Part shown: one piece after another, positions 41,183 to 46,003 of the stretch
Position numbering within the stretch: the first letter of the stretch is position 1
Layout: each line of letters starts with the position of its first letter
Assembly: GCA_000333855.2 (NCBI GenBank)
Contig: CM007323.1
Span: 151,205-197,207, forward strand
Origin: Endotrypanum monterogeii
Lineage: Eukaryota; Euglenozoa; Kinetoplastea; Trypanosomatida; Trypanosomatidae
Reading direction: 5' to 3'
Length of the DNA stretch: 46,003 nt
Translations under genes and position numbers: made by a program
Notes under the pieces: generated by a model
Database searches by the model: none
Told to the model about the DNA's origin: nothing
What the model saw: the letters and a program-made list of their open reading frames with translations, nothing else

Positions 41183-43276
41183 ATGTACGCTGTGACGCGT
41201 CACCTGTATTACCTCGCTGGAATAGGCGTAGGCAGCAGCAGTGGTAGCAACGGCGGATCTAGTAGCCCCGGGGGTATTGGAGCCAACTACCGCACCACTG
41301 CCCAACTCATCGATTCCTTTCAGTCGGTGCAACATCGCAACCCGTGGTCCTTCGACCACGTACTCGTGGATGTCTCCTACTTCGCCAACTCTCTCGGCTA
41401 CCTCACGCGCGACCTCGTCGGCCACGAACGCGATCGCGAAACGGTGAAGAATGTCCACCGACAGCTGCAGACGGTCATCCTACGCCGTATTCTCCCGCGC
41501 AAGACCCTCGCTCTGTTGCTGGACGGCAGCGAACCGCTCTGGATGCTCGAGCAGCGTCGCCTCTTCCCTGGGCGACGCTACGAATCCCGAGTCTACCGCA
41601 GCTGTGCCTCACCAATGCCCTACCTGCTTGAGGAACGACTTCGCAGCACTGCCATGGAGCAACGTAGCCCGCCCTCGGAGACCGTCATCAGTGGTCCAGC
41701 CACTACCGGACTTGCAGAAGGCAAGATGAGTGCGTTTCTTCTGGACCTTGCAACCCGCATCGTCCGACCACCGACATCTCCCCCGCACCTCTGCACCCCA
41801 GTCACTGCGAACGACACGGTCTGTCTTGTCGGTGGGCCTGAACTAGCGTGGATGGCCGTTGGTATGACACCCTTCCACAACATCACGACCGTCACGCTGC
41901 AGCAAGGAGAAATGAAGAGCTGCACGCTGCAGGAATCGATGGGGTGGATGCGGTTGGAACACCTGCTCAATTCGGGTTCAGAGCAGGCGATGGAAAGCGA
42001 TAACGCGGCGCTGGCGCAGCAGCAGCAGCAGCAGCAGCGCCTGGCCGCCGCACGCACCGACCTCGTATTGCTCTACCTCCTGACACACGGCCATCCCAGT
42101 ACAGGACTGCCGCAGGTATTGTCGACGCCCTTCGCGGATGTGTTGGATGCGTATGCAGACATGGAAAAATATAATCACAGCTCAGAAAGGTCAATCACAC
42201 TACAGAAGGACGCGTGCTTCCGTAGCGTGCTGTTTGATGAAGAGCCCGTCACAGCCGCGCATCTCGAGCGGCCAGCGTTGCGGCTGCGCCTACCGGCCCT
42301 GCAGCGCCTGCTGGTCCGCGTTGTACAGTCTTTATCTGGAGCCAACGTTGGCCTGCCTGCCGGCAACCGTCCCACGCCCCACGCCGCCACGTTGCTGGAG
42401 ATGACGCTGCAAACACACGGACTGCTTTGTTCTGGCGGTGTGCCATCACCAGCGTGGACTCCAACTCCCCACGTGACAAATGCATCCGGCAACAGCAGCG
42501 GCACAATGCTCCTGGACAAGTTTCCGAAGTTGTCGGCAGAAATGCTTCTACAGCACGTCACGCACCTCCTGAGCCAGACCACGAGGCCGAAAGCGAGTCG
42601 CACGGCTGAAGGCGCTACGTCGCATGCCCCGGTTGCCCCTGAGGACCAGGACAATGTGCACCTGAGTCCGCAGCGTACACGGATGTTTGGGCTGACGGGC
42701 ATCGAAAGTCTCTTCCTCACTGCCACGCAGGTGGCGCAAGTCAACCATGTGCTGCCCCTCTACGTCCGCGGTCACACGGTCCCGGAAGAAGTCGCAGAAG
42801 ACATTGTGCAGACTCGCAACATTCACGAGGCCTTGCGCAAGACGCAGCAGGTCGTGAGTGGAATCCTGGTGCAGGCCAGTGAAAAACTGGCCCAGTCACA
42901 TCCCGGGAGTGGCGCCGGCGAGGAGAGCAGCAGCAGCACCACCACCACCACGACCATCGCTTCTGACGCAGGAGATGCTGACGGCGACGATCTGCCGCAC
43001 CCCGCTCTCACACACCTTCCGTCGCACCTATTCGTGCGCACCACGGGCGCTCGCGGGCCACCGCCGGGGTGGGTGTACTACGGCATTCACCTCGGCATCA
43101 AGGCAGAGGCGATGAATGTGCGGTACAGCCTCAACGCCTCGGACACCGAATCGCTGCACGTGATCGACAGCAGTGGCAGCTGCCCTCGCAACACCCTCGA
43201 TGCGTGGGAGGGCTCGGCGGCTGGGGAAGGGAAGGCCACCCCGGACACCATTCAAAGCGCTGATACTGCGGGGTGA
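41183..43276 (+). CDS. Divergent XRN-like (5'-3' exoribonuclease fold) protein, probably inactive
   Basis: This 697-aa protein has an N-terminal pattern like the XRN nuclease domain. VLVDVSYFAN with Asp63 stands at the DxNG motif, and LLLDGSEPLWMLEQRRLFPGRRY with Asp114 matches DGVAPxAKMxxQRxRRF (each part under 20 residues by motif). SGPATTGLAEGKMSAFL resembles ISPGTxFM. CLVGGPELAWMAVG stands where IYGxDADLIML is expected, with Pro219-Glu220 replacing DAD. LLTHGHPSTGLPQVLS (around 301-316) stands for GNDFLPHLPS, lacking the Asn-Asp pair. Half the metal-binding acidic residues are therefore missing, and a non-catalytic or RNA-binding role is likely. A Q7 run lies near 280, and poly-Ser/Thr near 585. 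The C-terminus has no recognised domain. Family assignment is inference from ordered motifs. Confidence 0.52.
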   Translation: MYAVTRHLYYLAGIGVGSSSGSNGGSSSPGGIGANYRTTAQLIDSFQSVQHRNPWSFDHVLVDVSYFANSLGYLTRDLVGHERDRETVKNVHRQLQTVILRRILPRKTLALLLDGSEPLWMLEQRRLFPGRRYESRVYRSCASPMPYLLEERLRSTAMEQRSPPSETVISGPATTGLAEGKMSAFLLDLATRIVRPPTSPPHLCTPVTANDTVCLVGGPELAWMAVGMTPFHNITTVTLQQGEMKSCTLQESMGWMRLEHLLNSGSEQAMESDNAALAQQQQQQQRLAAARTDLVLLYLLTHGHPSTGLPQVLSTPFADVLDAYADMEKYNHSSERSITLQKDACFRSVLFDEEPVTAAHLERPALRLRLPALQRLLVRVVQSLSGANVGLPAGNRPTPHAATLLEMTLQTHGLLCSGGVPSPAWTPTPHVTNASGNSSGTMLLDKFPKLSAEMLLQHVTHLLSQTTRPKASRTAEGATSHAPVAPEDQDNVHLSPQRTRMFGLTGIESLFLTATQVAQVNHVLPLYVRGHTVPEEVAEDIVQTRNIHEALRKTQQVVSGILVQASEKLAQSHPGSGAGEESSSSTTTTTTIASDAGDADGDDLPHPALTHLPSHLFVRTTGARGPPPGWVYYGIHLGIKAEAMNVRYSLNASDTESLHVIDSSGSCPRNTLDAWEGSAAGEGKATPDTIQSADTAG

Positions 43277-44467
43277 GCGCCGATACCGTGCTCCGCCCTG
43301 CCTCTATCCGCAGAGGAGTCGGAGGCGTCAAGATCATCCGGCTCGCTCCGCGTCTTCACGCAGAACACACCGTTCAGCCGCCAGGGCGGGGCGCCGACGC
43401 GGCTGGGTGGTGAAGGTGCTGATGGGTGCCCTCTCACATAGTACGCTGCCGCTCCGCGTGTGTTGGAAGACGCAGACGTGCTCTGTTTGCAGGAGGCTGG
43501 AGCCGACGTGGATGGTGTACCTCGCAGCACATCCGTGGGTACGTGGCATATGTGCCCTGTCGTCGCACGAGAACAGCCCTTCCCTCCAACCCTACGGTAT
43601 GCTTACGATGATGCTGCAGAGCGACCTGTGCGCCGCGGCCGTCGGTCACATAAACTTGATGCCGGCAGCCACGCTGCAAGGGAGGGGGGGAGGGGGGGAA
43701 CGAACGTGGGACCCACAGTGATCGTAGGCGGATTGCATGTCCTCGCATCACGATGTCAAACAAAAGAGAACCAGCGAGTGAAGCAGCCCAAGCCACGGGA
43801 TGATCACCTCATGAAGCAAACACAGCGGCTCGACTCTGGGGGATCCTTCGAGTGTCGCAAACATAGGCATCTCTGACAGCAACCACACACCGTGAGGTGC
43901 AGAGCCCACCGGCCCGTTTTTTCCGTGTTGGCAGAGCCTCGAATAGTATGAAACGCGTCTTTCCCTGTGTCTGTGTCTTCTCATCACAGCACCGCTAATG
44001 CGCCCTGACGGACGCCAAACAGTCTGAGTAAAGGAAATGAAGAAGAACAGCATCGAAGAGCCTCTGGTGCGCACATCGCCACCAGTGATCCACAGGCGTC
44101 TGGGGTGCGATATATTCACTACACATATATGTATATGTATAGTGAATCCCGTCTGTCTATGTATCTGTCCCATCTTTTTTTTTGCTCTATTATGACGCAC
44201 TCTGTGGCCGGTGATCGGGGGCATGACGACGACGCGGGGAAGGTATCCGCTATTACACACGCAGGCACAAACATGTACATTTATATATATATATATATAT
44301 ATAATTTTAATATATGATTGGCTCAACTTTCAAACGAGACCGGACTTGTGTCTCCTCTACACCCTCTACCCCCTTCACCTCCCTCCCCCCCTTTTTTTTT
44401 CTTCTTCAGGAATATATATTTTCGCTCAAACAACACCTCAACACACGCACACACACACACACACATC

Positions 44468-44498
<31 letters not shown>

Positions 44499-44669
44499 CG
44501 GACGCGACGCTCACACAACACCACACCCTTTCTGCGAGAAGCGATCCGTACCTATAAAAGGAGGGGTGGCGCAGAGAGAGCGCATCACCGTCATTGTCTG
44601 CGCGTTATCACACTTGGATCACACAAACACGGCAACACTAAAATACAAAAAAAAAACTGGCCAGGACAG
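43277..44669 (+). other. Spacer containing the EEP relic and splice acceptor for the YbaB-like gene
   Basis: The first ~600 bases hold the endonuclease/exonuclease/phosphatase relic listed separately. About 43880-44110 is non-repetitive and unassigned. An inverted repeat at 44115-44146 has arms ttcacta/tagtgaa. (TA)n tracts occur at about 44281-44303 and 44469-44493. A long pyrimidine tract at 44353-44407 with AG at 44408-44409 is the likely acceptor; the first ATG after it is 44670. Confidence 0.55.
43330..43879 (+). pseudogene. Relic of an endonuclease/exonuclease/phosphatase (EEP) superfamily gene
   Basis: Translated fragments in two frames follow the order of EEP motifs. SLRVFTQNTPFS (about 43343-43375) resembles the first strand with its metal-binding Asn. 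A TAG at 43439-43441 interrupts this frame. VLEDADVLCLQEAGA (about 43457-43501) matches DVxxLQE with the metal-binding Glu. In a second frame, HPWVRGICALSS and QPYGMLTMMLQSD (about 43534-43626) resemble the following strands. Back in the first frame, TVIVGGLHVLA and ENQRVKQ (about 43715-43785) match the VxxxHLxxx...RxxQ region. The later GDxN and SDHxP motifs are not found. There is no start codon, and the relic begins about 55 bases after the upstream stop codon, where a normal spacer is missing. One frame change lies in G-rich runs near 43680-43700; the other has no homopolymer. Subfamily is unknown. Confidence 0.58.
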
Positions 44670-45635
44670 ATGTCATTCCGCTACACCAATCACCTCGTGG
44701 CAACGCTGAAGCACCGCCTATACCTGGAATCTACGCACCGGCTACTGCTACGTAATACCTTTGTCGGTACCTGCGATGGCATTGAGGTGACGTGCTCCGC
44801 CTACGGCTCTGTAGTAGGACTTCGGATGATTGATCGTACCGTCTGGGAGCCACACTATCAGGTATCGGCGGAGCATGAACCAGAAGCGGCGGCGGCGGCG
44901 GCAGAGAAACCCTCTGGTACGTCATCCCCCTCCCCCGCGCCTCGCCCCCCTCTGAACAGAAAAAGGGGAATTGATCTCCCAAAACTCGCCACGAGCATAC
45001 AGGCTGCCACATGGCAAGCAATTGATAAAATAAGAGCAGCAAAGGAAGAGGTGCACAGCCGCTCGCTGCGCGAAAATCCGCGACTGTTGGCAGAGGCGAG
45101 GCTCCGGGATTGGTATGAGCAAGACGCGAACTCGCTGCACCCCCGCCCATGTGACGGTCTAAAAAACCTTCAGGCGACGGAGTGGATGCAGGCGGTTAGG
45201 TTTGGGCTTCCACAGCCAGCGCGCTACCTGCGCACTCGTGCGACGGAGGATAGCACGAGGGCAGGCGGTGCTGGTGCTCCCAAGGACGAGAAGCCCCGGG
45301 GCACTATTTCGGTTCTACAAGACGAGGACTGCGACCCTGCCAATATCCCGATCGGCTCGGTGCATCCTCTGTTTGCGCCGGGCCTGCTGCAACTGGAGCT
45401 GGACCCGAACCTGGCAGTGAAGGATGGCAGCCGCGTTGATGAGTTGCGTGTACTGAGTGAGCAACGAAAAGAAATGCGCCGTGACGAGGAGGCGTTCTGG
45501 GAGCGTGTCGAGCTCATCCGCCGCAGCCAGCTTGCCACGATTCCAAAGGGAGGCGTGAAGCGTGGCTATGCGGATATGTCCAACACAGTCCAGGATAACA
45601 TCGAAGAGAAGGTTCAGCTTCGCTTTTCCCAATGA
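44670..45635 (+). CDS. YbaB/EbfC-like nucleoid-associated domain protein
   Basis: This 321-aa protein contains a pattern like bacterial YbaB/EbfC, small dimeric DNA-binding proteins. TFVGTCDGIEVTCSAYG, then VVGLRMIDRTVWEP, resembles the YbaB strands GxGxVxVxxxGxxxVxxxxID. After a ~35-residue Ala/Pro-rich insert, LPKLATSIQAATWQAIDKI resembles the C-terminal helix LEDLIxAAxxDAxxK. The remainder (residues ~135-321) is charged, largely helical, and unrecognised. The N-terminus (MSFRYTNHLVATLKHRLYL) is basic with hydroxylated residues and no acidic residue for 18 positions, compatible with mitochondrial import. A role on kinetoplast DNA is conceivable but is pure inference. ATG 44670 is the first after a strong splice acceptor. 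Confidence 0.55.
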   Translation: MSFRYTNHLVATLKHRLYLESTHRLLLRNTFVGTCDGIEVTCSAYGSVVGLRMIDRTVWEPHYQVSAEHEPEAAAAAAEKPSGTSSPSPAPRPPLNRKRGIDLPKLATSIQAATWQAIDKIRAAKEEVHSRSLRENPRLLAEARLRDWYEQDANSLHPRPCDGLKNLQATEWMQAVRFGLPQPARYLRTRATEDSTRAGGAGAPKDEKPRGTISVLQDEDCDPANIPIGSVHPLFAPGLLQLELDPNLAVKDGSRVDELRVLSEQRKEMRRDEEAFWERVELIRRSQLATIPKGGVKRGYADMSNTVQDNIEEKVQLRFSQ

Positions 45636-46003
45636 GCTAAGCCGAAATCGTAGATGTCCCTCTTGCACGCCTCCACTAGTGACTCCGCTGCCTTTGGTGT
45701 ACGCATGTGTCGGCCTCTGTGTCTGTGTAAAACGTTTTTGAAAAAAAAAAAAATATATATATATATATTTTTTTTTTTTTATGCGCTCGAAACCGCAAAA
45801 AAAAAAAAAAACCTTTTTTTTTTATTTTCACCCACACACACACACAAAAAAACATCAAAATGAAAATGATGCAGTGCACTTCACCTGTGGCGTGGAACCC
45901 CAAATGTGAGCATCACGCAGCAGCAGCAAGGGGAGAAGGAAGAAAAGAAGGGCGTTGAACTCATCAGTGTTTCTCCAGGAAGTGGTGTGTGTGGGGAGTA
46001 GCG
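45636..46003 (+). other. 3' flank with long AT hairpins
   Basis: No gene is seen in this end segment. A13-(TA)7-T13 at 45741-45780 is a perfect 40-bp palindrome. A15-CC-T10 follows at about 45797-45823. A (CA)n run lies near 45833-45846. Confidence 0.6.
45741..45780. repeat. Perfect 40-bp A/T palindrome
   Basis: Thirteen A, seven TA units and thirteen T make an uninterrupted self-complementary sequence. It lies about 105 bases after the stop codon of the YbaB-like gene, probably in its 3' UTR. Confidence 0.85.

Noticed and set aside
43173..43721. 183-codon frame after and overlapping the XRN-like gene as an independent gene
   Set aside because: It starts without ATG in another frame over coding sequence, and only its central part resembles an EEP motif, so it is better explained as part of the relic.
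1..46003. tRNA, rRNA, CRISPR arrays, bacterial-style operons or terminators
   Set aside because: None was recognised on reading, and the eukaryotic trypanosomatid context makes CRISPR and bacterial signals unexpected. A tRNAscan or Rfam search was not possible.

Overview
The window looks like nuclear chromosomal DNA of a trypanosomatid, most likely Leishmania or a close relative. Every convincing gene lies on the + strand with no strand switch. Genes are intronless and GC-rich. They are separated by 0.4-2 kb spacers full of (TA)n, (CA)n/(GT)n and homopolymer tracts. Most starts are preceded by a polypyrimidine tract and an AG, the layout of a spliced-leader (trans-splicing) acceptor. This is one polycistronic directional gene cluster. 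From memory only, the 26S ATPase gene together with the PRMT-like gene recalls Leishmania chromosome 3; no alignment was run.

Layout, left to right: (1) 173-6745, a 2190-aa mostly disordered protein ending in a dual-specificity phosphatase domain broken up by insertions; (2) 7423-9962, the large subunit of splicing factor U2AF, split by a frameshift at a G8 run; (3) 11375-17755, a 2126-aa probably mitochondrial protein with a degenerate TruD/PUS7 pseudouridine-synthase-like domain, a zinc-knuckle-like motif and PDZ-like repeats; (4) 18630-19820, the proteasome ATPase RPT4; (5) 20797-24992, a seven-TM GOST/Lung7TM-like protein, apparently frameshifted near an A10 run; (6) 26391-28469, an unrecognised multi-pass membrane protein; a 486-base assembly gap follows; (7) 30435-31433, a quinone oxidoreductase; (8) 31791-32399, a small lysine-rich hypothetical protein; (9) 33370-37587, a DDX11/CHL1-type Fe-S helicase; (10) 37953-39170, a PRMT1-prozyme-like protein; (11) 41183-43276, a divergent XRN-like protein; (12) about 43330-43879, a broken endonuclease/exonuclease/phosphatase (EEP) relic; (13) 44670-45635, a YbaB/EbfC-like protein.

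Neighbours in such clusters are co-transcribed but need not share a pathway. The recurring theme here is enzymes that have lost catalytic residues: the TruD-like, PRMT-like and XRN-like proteins. The most notable observations are the TruD-like pseudoenzyme with PDZ-like repeats, an internal in-frame trans-splice acceptor with ATG inside the phosphatase gene, perfect 30-bp and 24-bp palindromes inside coding sequence, and the EEP relic pressed against the XRN-like gene.
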